A stretch of DNA of 64,000 nt from assembly GCA_964390905.1 (NCBI GenBank), contig CAYMLO010000022.1, forward strand, positions 17,032 through 81,031, given 5' to 3'. The stretch comes from JAFGLZ01 sp964390905. GTDB taxonomy: Bacteria > Planctomycetota > Phycisphaerae > UBA1845 > JAFGLZ01. Below, in pieces: positions 26,077-34,240 of the stretch. Both the position numbers and the translations under genes were made by a program. A model generated the notes under the pieces. That model saw only the letters and a program-made list of their open reading frames with translations. It was not told the DNA's origin and did no database searches. Within the stretch, counting starts at the first letter, position 1. The number at the start of each line of letters is the position of its first letter.

Positions 26077-26155
26077 CACGATGGCCGGCCTCGACCAACG
26101 CCCGCACGATGGCCAGCCCTACGTGCCACGTGCCACCCATGACCGCAAGACGCAT
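26050..26155 (-). pseudogene. Truncated NAD-dependent epimerase/dehydratase fragment
   Basis: Starting at 26155 on the minus strand, about 30 codons read MRLAVMGGTWHVG followed by LAIVRALVEAGHRVRWF. This is a convincing Rossmann-fold start (beta strand, GGTxxxG loop, helix, second strand) as in sugar-nucleotide epimerases. The resemblance ends where the convergent GxGYxYP gene begins (its stop is at 26076). The fragment starts 21 bases after the DegT aminotransferase stop, so the ancestral operon was probably aminotransferase then epimerase, cut by a rearrangement. It is too short to be functional. Confidence 0.55.
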
Positions 26156-26176
26156 GGGTTCCCCCGATTTGTCCTG

Positions 26177-27403
26177 CTAGGAGAAGTAGTGTCCCCACAC
26201 CTTCAGGATACCCGCGATAGTCTGCCCGACGTCCTGGTCAGTGTATCTCTGATCCACCGGCAAGCGCATCACGGTCCGCTGCAGCTCGTCTACGTTTGGG
26301 CATGAGTCTGGGTCGTATTCCGTCTCGCACCAGAAGTGGGGAATTGCCTCCGAGAGCGGATAGTACTTCTTCTTGAGAATCAGCTCGGTGCGCAGGATGT
26401 TGTCGGCCGGCGACATCCCTGTGCCTATGGGAATCCCTTCAGCGGCCAGGGCGACCACCAGTTCGTCCCGCGTCGGTCCTTCGCCGACGTACCGGGCCGG
26501 CAGCGGCCACCATGACGGCTCACCGCCCGGGCAGACCTTGGGCATCTCCAATCCGGGAAGGTCACGCAGCGCTTCATAGTAGCGTCTGGCAATCGCGTCC
26601 CTGCGTGAGACGACTCGATCGAGCTTGCCGAGTTGAGCGATTCCGACAGCCGCCTGCAATGCACTGGGCCGGTAGTTCAGCGCGAAGAACGGGATGGGCT
26701 GCTGACCGCGCGGGATGGGACGTTGGCGTTCGTATGTCTTGTCTCGATAGAGGCTGGCGATCTCGGCCGTCTCATCATCGTTGGTGACCACGAAGCCCCC
26801 GTCACCCGTGCTCATCTGTTTGGATTCGTTCATGCTGAAACCAGCCGCATGCCCGAGGGTCCCCAGGGCGCGGCTCCGGTACTTGCCGCCGTGCGCTTGG
26901 GCGCAGTCCTCCAAGATCCTGACGCCGCGTTCCTCGCTGAGTTCCATGAAGGAGTCCATGTCGCACGGAAGACCGGCCATGTGAACGGACACGATGACTT
27001 TGGTCCGCGGCGTGATGCGGTCGCGCACGCTTTTCGGGCAGATCAGGCGGGTCTGGAGATCAATATCCGCGAAGACGGGGATCGCGTGCAGTGCGAGGAT
27101 AGCGCTGACCGTGCCGATGTCAGTCATAGGCGTCGTGATGACCTCATCGCCCTCCGAAACACCTAGCGAGGCGAGCGCGGTGTGCAGGGCGGCAGTGCCG
27201 GAGGTAACCATCACCACGTGCCTTGCTCCGAAGGCCTGCGCAACAGCCCGTTCAAACTCCTTGACCTTGCCGCCCGGCCCCATCAGATTACCCGAATCAA
27301 TGACTTCTTTGAGCTGGGCGAGCTCGTCGTCGCCGTACTTGTTGGGCTGGTTGTACGGGGTTGGCTTCGCCTTGGGGCCTCCGTGGGTTGCCAGGTCGCT
27401 CAT
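26177..27403 (-). CDS. DegT/DnrJ/EryC1/StrS-family PLP aminotransferase
   Basis: 408 residues. The fold markers are intact: VTSGTAALHTALASLGVSEGDEVITTP (cofactor phosphate region), ILEDCAQAHGGKY with the ring-nitrogen Asp, and Schiff-base Lys in SMNESKQMSTGDGGF. Family members make amino sugars or aminocyclitols from keto-sugars, usually as nucleotide-linked intermediates. The epimerase fragment directly downstream (26050-26155) suggests a former sugar pathway. The genes to the right are unrelated peptides on the opposite strand. The start at 27403 lacks a strong Shine-Dalgarno in the divergent region. Confidence 0.92.
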   Translation of the reverse strand: MSDLATHGGPKAKPTPYNQPNKYGDDELAQLKEVIDSGNLMGPGGKVKEFERAVAQAFGARHVVMVTSGTAALHTALASLGVSEGDEVITTPMTDIGTVSAILALHAIPVFADIDLQTRLICPKSVRDRITPRTKVIVSVHMAGLPCDMDSFMELSEERGVRILEDCAQAHGGKYRSRALGTLGHAAGFSMNESKQMSTGDGGFVVTNDDETAEIASLYRDKTYERQRPIPRGQQPIPFFALNYRPSALQAAVGIAQLGKLDRVVSRRDAIARRYYEALRDLPGLEMPKVCPGGEPSWWPLPARYVGEGPTRDELVVALAAEGIPIGTGMSPADNILRTELILKKKYYPLSEAIPHFWCETEYDPDSCPNVDELQRTVMRLPVDQRYTDQDVGQTIAGILKVWGHYFS

Positions 27404-27940
27404 CGGCTCCCGCTCCTATCCAGATGCGGCTCGGCCCTGCCATGTAACCGTTGGCCTGCGTGATTCGAACGTAGTAGAAGCCGCCGGTGAACTCGACGGC
27501 CGAGGACAGCGACGCGTGCGATCCGTAGCATCAGCGCATGGTACGCCGAGCCAGATCGCCGTCAAGAAATCAGTATGGTGTCCCCCGATTTCGATCAGCA
27601 GCCGGGGGACCTCCCCAACAGCCGGCTGCGCACCGTGGGGAAAAGCCCACACCAGTCTTGCGGAGCGACCCAGCCAACGGCAACCATCTTCCGGCCACAA
27701 GGTTTTTTCTCAAAATGTTTTACGTCTTTCCGCAGCGCGGAACCGACCCAGCAGGCTCGCCGTGGCACGCGATCTGCCACCTCCCTGAGTGGGGGACGAG
27801 CTGGGGAATCCAGTTTCAGCCCCGGCCGGATGCAAGCCGACGTAGTGAGCACACGGTGCGCGGATGCTGGCTGTGCGACGGGCTGATCTGTTCTCGACTG
27901 ACCCCGCAGGACGAAGTCGAGACACCGAAGGAGCGTCGCG
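27404..27940. other. Divergent intergenic region between DegT aminotransferase and peptide operon
   Basis: No gene is supported in these 537 bases. A perfect 8-bp inverted repeat, GTCCCCCG (27580-27587) / CGGGGGAC (27603-27610), leaves a 15-base loop, and a GTGGG/CCCAC stem-loop follows at about 27638-27653. An AT-rich patch at about 27702-27730 (poly-T then AAAATGTTTTA) is the only candidate promoter region for the downstream peptides, but no clean -35/-10 pair is seen. No riboswitch family was recognised. Confidence 0.5.
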
Positions 27941-28066
27941 ATGAGGCGATTGTTCTACAGGTTGACGTTGCTGTTGATCGGATCGGTCTTGCCGATCGTG
28001 GCCGGGTGCAAGTTGATGGACATCCTGTACCCCATCAAGACGCTGTACGGCGTCGAGATGCCCTGA
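27941..28066 (+). CDS. Tiny lipoprotein, candidate radical SAM substrate (peptide 1)
   Basis: 41 residues from ATG 27941, with GAAGGAG eight bases upstream. The positively charged start (MRRLFYR) is followed by a hydrophobic core and a lipobox PIVAGC, with Cys23 as the expected lipidated residue. The mature part is only 19 residues (CKLMDILYPIKTLYGVEMP), far too short for a domain. It is the first gene before peptide 2 (129-base gap) and the radical SAM/SPASM enzyme. Peptides 1 and 2 share the N-terminal pattern M(R/K)RLF(Y/C)R, suggesting duplication or shared recognition. A modified lipopeptide is the favoured reading, by analogy with recalled rSAM/lipoprotein systems of Bacteroidetes. Confidence 0.68.
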   Translation: MRRLFYRLTLLLIGSVLPIVAGCKLMDILYPIKTLYGVEMP

Positions 28067-28195
28067 TCTTAGGATCCGTCCGCACGTGAGGGTCGCGCCC
28101 AGTCCGAGGACGCCCGACAAGGCGTGACCCATTGCGACCAGACCCGAGCGGATGCATGATGGTGTCGCGGGACTGGGGCTGAGGAGATCGTTGCC

Positions 28196-28330
28196 ATGAA
28201 GCGTCTGTTCTGCCGGGCCATGCTGCTCGCGTTGGGGGTCTACGGGGTCTGTCTCGGGTCCCCGATGGCCGACTACAACGAGCTTCAGGCCGGTTCGGCT
28301 CGTGAGTTCTGCGCGCGCATCCTCGGATAG
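28196..28330 (+). CDS. Tiny secreted peptide, candidate radical SAM substrate (peptide 2)
   Basis: 44 residues from ATG 28196 with GAGGAG nine bases upstream, ending 32 bases before the radical SAM gene. It begins MKRLFCR, as peptide 1 does, followed by a hydrophobic segment (AMLLALGVYGVC). The remaining ~26 residues include SPMADYNELQAG. A Cys at position 19 is near the end of the hydrophobic part but the preceding Val does not fit a strict lipobox. The Gly-Ser-Pro-Met-Ala-Asp-Tyr stretch recalls, from memory, the Tyr-Gly-x-Pro-x-Ala-x-Tyr motif of Bacteroidetes rSAM-associated lipoproteins. Function is inferred from position only. Confidence 0.65.
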   Translation: MKRLFCRAMLLALGVYGVCLGSPMADYNELQAGSAREFCARILG

Positions 28331-28362
28331 CACGCGGATGGCCGCGTCCTGGAGGTAGGCAC

Positions 28363-29493
28363 ATGGGGACCTCGAGTGTGTGCGACGCCCGTCCGGAGAC
28401 CCCGCCGGTGTGGACCCGGCCGTCGTTCCGTGAGCGGCTGGTGCTGGACCTGACCCGACTCTACCGAAAGACGCAGGCGGCCCTCCACGATCTGACCTAC
28501 CTGTTTTGGGAGTGCACGCTGAGGTGCAACCTGGCCTGCCGACACTGCGGCAGCGATTGCCACAGAGACAGCGAGCTGAGGGACATGCCGGCCGAGGACT
28601 TCCTGCGGGTTCTCGATCGCGTCGCGGAGGCCTACAATCCGGCCAAGACGTTGGTGGTCCTCACGGGAGGCGAGCCGCTGCTCAGGGCCGATCTGGAGCA
28701 GTGCGGCGCCGAGTTCAGCAAACGGGGCTTCCCCTGGGGGCTCGTCACCAACGGATACGCCCTGACCGAGGCGAAATTCGAGGCGTTGATGGGCACCGGC
28801 CTGCGGTCCCTGTCGATCAGCGTGGACGGCCTGGCCGAGAGCCACAACTGGTTGCGGGGACGGGAGACTTCGTTCGAGCGGGCCATCAACGCGGTCGCGG
28901 TGGCCGCCCGGCAGGAGGGCCTGGTCTTCGATGTCATCACGTGCGTCAACCAGAAGAACTTCGGTGAGCTCGACGACGTCAAGCGGCTGCTGATCGACAA
29001 GGGCGTCAAGCGATGGCGGGTCGGGACCATCTTCCCCAAGGGGCGGGCCGAGGACGATCCGCTGCTGGACGTGACCGACGAGCAGTTCGGGGCCATGATG
29101 GAATTCATCAAGCAGACCCGCGAGGAGGGCGTTATCTCGGCCAGCTACGGCTGCGAGGGGTTTCTGGGGCCATACGAACGCAAGGCCCGCGACGGGATCT
29201 TCTTCTGTTGGGCGGGTATCCACGTTGGGTCGGTCCTGGCGGATGGCTCGATATCGGCCTGCCCCAGTCTTCGGGGCGACTACATCCAGGGCAACATCTA
29301 CAAGGACGACTTCATCGACGTCTGGAAGAACCGGTTCTCGGTCATGCGCGACCGGCGGTGGACCCGAACCGGCATCTGCGAGACCTGCGACGCCTACCGG
29401 TGGTGTGAGGGGAATGGGCTGCACCTCCGTGACGAGAAGACCGGCAAGCTCCTGCGCTGTCATCTCAAGATGCTGGAGGGCGCGTCGGGCTGA
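28363..29493 (+). CDS. Radical SAM/SPASM enzyme, rSAM/lipoprotein-system type
   Basis: 376 residues, GGAGG seven bases ahead of ATG 28363. The radical SAM cluster motif is C55-x3-C59-x2-C62 (RCNLACRHCG), flanked by Cys51 and Cys66. The SAM-binding GGEPLL motif is at 102-107. A C-terminal SPASM-type cysteine set is present at 264, 282, 300, 339, 342, 348 and 366, including GICETCDAYRWC and the terminal HLRDEKTGKLLRCH. These are expected to hold one or two auxiliary 4Fe-4S clusters, as in enzymes that modify peptides. The opening TYLFWECTLRCNLACRHCGSDC-like pattern and terminal HLRD/C arrangement match the recalled rSAM/lipoprotein family. It ends one base before the convergent DUF4159 gene. 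Confidence 0.9.
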   Translation: MGTSSVCDARPETPPVWTRPSFRERLVLDLTRLYRKTQAALHDLTYLFWECTLRCNLACRHCGSDCHRDSELRDMPAEDFLRVLDRVAEAYNPAKTLVVLTGGEPLLRADLEQCGAEFSKRGFPWGLVTNGYALTEAKFEALMGTGLRSLSISVDGLAESHNWLRGRETSFERAINAVAVAARQEGLVFDVITCVNQKNFGELDDVKRLLIDKGVKRWRVGTIFPKGRAEDDPLLDVTDEQFGAMMEFIKQTREEGVISASYGCEGFLGPYERKARDGIFFCWAGIHVGSVLADGSISACPSLRGDYIQGNIYKDDFIDVWKNRFSVMRDRRWTRTGICETCDAYRWCEGNGLHLRDEKTGKLLRCHLKMLEGASG

Positions 29494-31749
29494 TCAGTAC
29501 GACAGCGCGTACAAGATGATGTTGAAGGCCACGCGTTTCGAATCGGCCTCCGTGTAACCTCGGCAGTGATAGCACTTGTGGCCTTCCAGGCCGCAGCCGA
29601 TCCCGTACGGCGTGTAGATCACCGCCGTACGACCGCCCAGGTCCACACCCTCCAAAGCCGGGCGGGTCAGGTCGGGTTTCTCGCGTTGCACCGCAGGCCG
29701 GTAGGTCACGCGGGAGATGTCGTACCCGATCTTCCCCGACAAGATCGGATGGTCGTCCGTCAGGGGCTTGAGCGCCCCGGGCCCGCAGACGTCTACCATC
29801 AGCTGACGGAATGATTTGTCGAAGCCCTTTCGGCCGCAACAGGCCTCTCCCAACAGGAACCCGCCGCGTTTCAGGAACCGCTGGAGATTGTCGCGCTGGG
29901 CCTGGGTCAGCGTGAACTCGTAGTGCCCGACCATGTAGATGATTGGGTGTTCGAACAACGTGGGCTGCTCGAGCCGGATCGGTGCGGCCTGGGTGACCAC
30001 GTCGACGTTGGCCCGTTCGTTGAGCATCGTCGCGAGGTTGGGGATGACGTGCGGATCGGGCCGCCAGTCGCCGTTGTGGACCACCTGCCCGATCTGCACG
30101 CCGCCGCGAACCACACGGACCCTTCTTGGCTTGTCGTCGGGCACGTGCACGACGGCCAGCCGATCGCTCAGCGGATCGCCGCCGGTCGCGTAGGCGGCGA
30201 TGTTGGCGCCCATCTTGAACGCCCGCTCGCTCAGCACGGGTATGTTGCCCTGCTCCCACAGGCACGACAGATCGCGCGGACTGAACAGGATGCTGGTCCG
30301 GCAGCCGAGGTTGATACCCTCCAGTTCGTAGTGATCGGCGTCGAGCTTGTACATGCTGTGGTAGACGGGGTGGTCACGCTCGAGAGGTTGGAGAGGGAAC
30401 TCACCGAAGTTCTCCTCGGCGAACCGCCTCATGCCGGTCACGAACGGCTTCGCGCCGCAGCAGGCCTCCGCCAGAAGCGTCCCGCCCAACTCGGCGAACC
30501 GTCGCAGTTTCTTGCTTTGCTCCTCGTTGAACTTGGGAAATCGGTGTCCGTTGAAGTACAGAATGGGCGCTTCCAGCCACTTCTCGATCGGCTCGTCGAG
30601 GTCGACCACCTGCCAGGTCACCGGTTGGCCGAGTTTGTCCCCGATCCAAGCGGTCAGGTTGGCGGCGTCGTTGCGATCGGGACGCCAGTCGTTGCTTCGG
30701 CACCATCTCAGCTTGTTGATCAGGATGCTGCGATGCCCCTTGCCCAGAAACAGCAGGGCGAAGGCGGTTTCGTGGACGGCCTTCTTCCACGATCCGTCAG
30801 GTTCCTGGTGCTTGACCAGGTACGCGGCGCCCTCGCGGTACCAGTCGTGTTGGCCGAACCGAGAGAACCCCGTCAGCATGCCCACGCGTTCCAGGCCGTA
30901 CAGATAGTAGAGGTGCCACCCGCGATGCCCCGGGTTGGACCGGACCGTGAAGTTCCGCGTCAGCCACGCCAGCCCCCCGGCGATCGGAGCGTTCTGGGCG
31001 TACTGGCCGCAGTGCGGCGCCCTGCCGTCCTTGGTGAAGCCGCGTTCGCGACGCGTCGCCAGGCTGTTACCGACGATGTAGAGGCTGGCCACGCCAGCGG
31101 CCGTCATGCTGCCGGTGGGACTGGTCTTCGATCGCGTGCTGTATCCCCACGCCCCGTCGCGGTGTTGTGTCGTCACCCACTGTTTCTCGGCCAGCCGCCA
31201 GACCCTCTGAGGCACCTTCGCGCCGGCCTGTCTGGCCTCATGCAGCCCGAGCAGCGCGAACTGGGTGTTTGAGTGATCGCCCGATCCGCCGTGTCTCTCG
31301 TGATAGGTCCACGCTCCGTTGCTCAGTTGGCTCTTGATCAAGACGTCGGCGGCCCGTTGGATCTCGGCCGCGTAGCCCACAGGATCGGCCAGCGCGAGGG
31401 CCATGATCTTCAAAGCGATGACGTAGGTGAAGCGATCGGGCTGGTGCTCGATGGCCGCCAGCCCCTGACGGATGGCCGGGTCGTCGGCGGGCACCCCGGC
31501 GCTGAGCATGGCCACCAGACACAGGACGGTCGTCCCGTTGGGCAGGCCGTACCTGGGCCAGTTCCCGTCCCCTTGTTGCCGGCTGCGCAGATAGTTCGCC
31601 CCCCGCTGGATCGCCCGCTTGACCTGCGTGCCGGTGACCCGCTGGGCCGACGCACGGGGCAAGCCGGCGCCTGCCGAGACGACCACCACCAGGAGGCCAC
31701 ACAGGGATCGCGATGCCACGGTTCGGCGTATCGCCATTTCTCTCATCAT
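29494..31749 (-). CDS. Exported prenyltransferase/squalene-cyclase-like repeat protein with two DUF4159 domains
   Basis: Start taken at 31749 (751 residues), giving an Arg-rich signal peptide ending near ASAQ; starts at 31746 or 31737 are equally possible. Residues about 40-330 hold alpha-alpha-barrel repeats (GANYLRSRQQGDGNWP, LIKSQLSNGAWTY, QHRDGAWGY, LVKHQEPDGSWKKA), as in squalene-cyclase folds but without the catalytic DXDD acid motif. Two DUF4159 domains follow: the first around EAPILYFNGHRFP...GGTLLAEACCG, the second around HPIIYMVGHYEFT...GGFLLGEACCGRKGFD, each ending with GCRTSILFSPRD or GGRTAVIYTPYG. The architecture is typical of planctomycete envelope proteins; function is unknown. 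Confidence 0.85.
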   Translation of the reverse strand: MMREMAIRRTVASRSLCGLLVVVVSAGAGLPRASAQRVTGTQVKRAIQRGANYLRSRQQGDGNWPRYGLPNGTTVLCLVAMLSAGVPADDPAIRQGLAAIEHQPDRFTYVIALKIMALALADPVGYAAEIQRAADVLIKSQLSNGAWTYHERHGGSGDHSNTQFALLGLHEARQAGAKVPQRVWRLAEKQWVTTQHRDGAWGYSTRSKTSPTGSMTAAGVASLYIVGNSLATRRERGFTKDGRAPHCGQYAQNAPIAGGLAWLTRNFTVRSNPGHRGWHLYYLYGLERVGMLTGFSRFGQHDWYREGAAYLVKHQEPDGSWKKAVHETAFALLFLGKGHRSILINKLRWCRSNDWRPDRNDAANLTAWIGDKLGQPVTWQVVDLDEPIEKWLEAPILYFNGHRFPKFNEEQSKKLRRFAELGGTLLAEACCGAKPFVTGMRRFAEENFGEFPLQPLERDHPVYHSMYKLDADHYELEGINLGCRTSILFSPRDLSCLWEQGNIPVLSERAFKMGANIAAYATGGDPLSDRLAVVHVPDDKPRRVRVVRGGVQIGQVVHNGDWRPDPHVIPNLATMLNERANVDVVTQAAPIRLEQPTLFEHPIIYMVGHYEFTLTQAQRDNLQRFLKRGGFLLGEACCGRKGFDKSFRQLMVDVCGPGALKPLTDDHPILSGKIGYDISRVTYRPAVQREKPDLTRPALEGVDLGGRTAVIYTPYGIGCGLEGHKCYHCRGYTEADSKRVAFNIILYALSY

Positions 31750-31899
31750 ACCGCCCGTGTTCCGCCGCGACGAGGCGCCGACAACGGACATAGTTGCTGC
31801 AGAACGGGGTTGTCTGGTGACTGGTCTGTGGTCTAGAATGCCGTAGAAGCGAGGGAACATATCTTGGCGACGAACGACGTTTCCTGTAGAGAAAGGTTT

Positions 31900-32889
31900 A
31901 TGAGATCCCCGAGTTTGCCTAGGCGACCCCGATCGGGGTTCACGCTGATCGAGCTGCTGGTTGTGGTCGCCATCATTGCGTTGCTGATCTCGATTCTGCT
32001 GCCGTCGTTGTCGAGGGCGCGGGCCCAGGCGCGGGCGGTGCTGTGCGGATCGAGAATCGCCCAGCTCGGCAAGGCCATGTTGGCCTACGCGGAAGACTAC
32101 GACGAGTATCCGCCGTTCATGGGATCCGCGGCCGAGGGGGACCTAGGCCCCCGAGACCCGGCCGAGAACTGGATCTTCCAGCTCCCCACGGGCTGGTCCC
32201 AGGAAGATTGCGACAACAACTTCTATCTGGCTCGCCAGGAAGACTGGCCTGAAGAGGTGGTCGTCCCCCAGAGCGGGACGCTGTTCAAGTACACCCGGTT
32301 CGAGAATCTCTATCTCTGTCCCGACTTCGAGCGCGTTCCGGACCCGGCCAAGACGCAGAACGTATTCAACTACACCCGCATGGAGCAGGGCAGGCGGTTT
32401 CGGATCCCCGGAGACGTCGGCCAGCCGGCCCTCCCGCCCTGGACGGGGTACACGGGCGAGGGCGGGTGGGATGGCGGCGACCTGGGCATCGCGCTCGGCG
32501 ACTTCGAGGGACCGATCTTGCGGGTGAGCGCCATCTACGCGCCGTCCAATCTGCCAATGATCGGCGACGAGCAATGGGACCGGCACGTGGCCAACCCGCA
32601 GAACCAGCCCTGGCACTGGCTTGATACCGACCCGATGTTCTGCGCCGATGATGAGGTAGGCCGGTACCATGGAGCGAAGATCGACGACTGGGGGCACCAC
32701 GACCCGAACAGGGCCATCAAGTCCGGGAGTATGTTCTACTACGATGGTCACGTAGACCAGCGCCGCGATCCACTTCCGTCGGACGACCCGACGGGGCGCG
32801 TCTACGGGTTGTTCGACTTCACTGTGATGATCGAGGTCATGCTGGAGGGCATCTTCGCCCAGCGTGGGTTGAAGCCGCCTGGGGCGTAG
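31900..32889 (+). CDS. Prepilin-type leader (type IV pilin/pseudopilin-like) protein
   Basis: Start ATG 31900 gives a short prepilin leader; the TTG at 31864 would add 12 residues and lacks a site. The class-III signal RSGFTLIELLVVVAIIALLISILLPSLSRARA has the G-F cleavage site with Glu at +5 and a hydrophobic helix, to be cut by a prepilin peptidase. The soluble ~270 residues resemble the planctomycete H-X9-DG-type surface proteins (MFYYDGHVDQR). Exact function is unknown. The divergent DUF4159 gene lies about 150 bases upstream. Confidence 0.88.
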   Translation: MRSPSLPRRPRSGFTLIELLVVVAIIALLISILLPSLSRARAQARAVLCGSRIAQLGKAMLAYAEDYDEYPPFMGSAAEGDLGPRDPAENWIFQLPTGWSQEDCDNNFYLARQEDWPEEVVVPQSGTLFKYTRFENLYLCPDFERVPDPAKTQNVFNYTRMEQGRRFRIPGDVGQPALPPWTGYTGEGGWDGGDLGIALGDFEGPILRVSAIYAPSNLPMIGDEQWDRHVANPQNQPWHWLDTDPMFCADDEVGRYHGAKIDDWGHHDPNRAIKSGSMFYYDGHVDQRRDPLPSDDPTGRVYGLFDFTVMIEVMLEGIFAQRGLKPPGA

Positions 32890-33161
32890 GACCGAACCGT
32901 CAGGGCGCCCTTGGCAGATGCCCAGCGTGGGGCGCATCACCTCTCCGCACGCCGAGAACGGTTGCCGCACTCGGGAACGACCGATAACCGGCCGTGGATT
33001 CGCACAGATGCCTGCGGGGTCTCAGGACGGGCCCCGATCGGGCCGATAACAGGGATAGCCCCGGCCCGTCCGCGTGGGCGGGTTGGCGTTGGAGACTGCG
33101 CGGGCCCTCGTGCACGGGCGCACCGTTGCACGTACCTGCCGCGTTGGTCTTTGGAGGTCCG

Positions 33162-34217
33162 ATGACGCGACGAGAGTTCCTGGCCTTGCTCGGCGTGGGG
33201 GCGAGCGGCGCGCCCTGCGCGATGGCGGCCGACGCAACCCTCGTCCGGGAGAAGATGGCGAGGGCATCCGGCGCATCTGCCATTCCCCGCCGAGCCGCGT
33301 CCGGCACGCCGGCGGCGGTGACGCAGGAAAAGGCCGTCGTGGTTGAGGTCCAGTCGCCAAGGGTGATCATCGAACCGAGGATCCACGAACGACGGCTGGG
33401 CGAGATGATTGGCCAGGCGCTCCAACAGCTGACCGAGACGTCCACGGACGCCGATGCGTGGCACGCGATTCTCCAGGACGACGACGTGATCGGGTTGAAG
33501 TTCAACGGTTCGGGGGCCGCCGGTTTGGCCATCACCGAGCCGTTTGCCCGTCTCTTGGTCGCATCGCTCGGCCAGGCCGGCTGGGCACCGGAGAAGATCG
33601 TCCTGATCGAAGTGGGCCCGCGCCTCGTCAGGCAACTCAAGGTCCAGCCCAGGCGGACCGGTTGGCAGTCGGACAAGACGACGTTCGGCAGCGGGGTCGA
33701 TCAGCTGGCCGCCGTGCTCGACCAGGTGACCGCGATCGTCAACGTGCCGTTCTTCAAGGCCAACCGCATCGCCGGCATGAGCGGCTGTCTCAAGAACCTC
33801 AGCCATGCGCTGGTCAGGCACCCCGCCCACTACCACGCCAACGCCAAGCCCGACCCCAAGCGGGGCGTGCTCGAGCCAGGCAGCCACTGTTCGCCCTACA
33901 TCGCCGACATCGTGGCCTGCCCGCCCGTCCGCGACAAGCTTCGGCTTCACCTTGTCAACGCCCTCCGAACCGCTCGAGAGCCGAAGTTCAACCCGACCGG
34001 ATCGGCCGTCGAGACGTACGGCGCGGTCCTGGCCGGCCGCGACCCGGTGGCCGTCGACATGGTCGGCCTGGAAATCCTCAATCAGCAGCGCATCTCACGT
34101 AACCAGCTGCCCCTCGCCAAGCCAGACGAGCCGCTCCCGCAACTCCGCGCGGCCGCCGAGGTCGGGCTCGGCATCTGGGACCCGGACTTCATCGATCATC
34201 TGACCGTTCGGGTGTAG
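33162..34217 (+). CDS. DUF362 protein with Tat-like signal
   Basis: 351 residues from ATG 33162, with GGAGG four bases upstream. The N-terminus MTRREFLALLGVGASGAPCAMA resembles a twin-arginine export signal (TRREFL). DUF362 features follow: DDVIGLKFNGSGAAGLAITEPFARLL, VNVPFFKANRIAGMSGCLKNLSHALV, and YIADIVACPPVRDKLRLHLVNAL with the final AGRDPVAVDMVGLEIL. DUF362 proteins often occur next to iron-sulfur redox genes and their activity is uncertain. No ferredoxin domain is present here. The 270-base upstream spacer to the prepilin gene contains nothing recognised. Confidence 0.85.
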   Translation: MTRREFLALLGVGASGAPCAMAADATLVREKMARASGASAIPRRAASGTPAAVTQEKAVVVEVQSPRVIIEPRIHERRLGEMIGQALQQLTETSTDADAWHAILQDDDVIGLKFNGSGAAGLAITEPFARLLVASLGQAGWAPEKIVLIEVGPRLVRQLKVQPRRTGWQSDKTTFGSGVDQLAAVLDQVTAIVNVPFFKANRIAGMSGCLKNLSHALVRHPAHYHANAKPDPKRGVLEPGSHCSPYIADIVACPPVRDKLRLHLVNALRTAREPKFNPTGSAVETYGAVLAGRDPVAVDMVGLEILNQQRISRNQLPLAKPDEPLPQLRAAAEVGLGIWDPDFIDHLTVRV

Positions 34218-34240
34218 GGATCCGAAGAGACCAGGGGGGT

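Noticed and set aside
27404..27940. Possible riboswitch upstream of the small-peptide operon
   Set aside because: Hairpins exist (27580-27610), but no cobalamin, SAM, TPP, c-di-GMP or glycine signature is present and no clean promoter is found.
32890..33161. A small gene in the spacer between prepilin-like protein and DUF362
   Set aside because: The open frame there has no ribosome binding site and no recognisable motif, and it overlaps the DUF362 upstream region.
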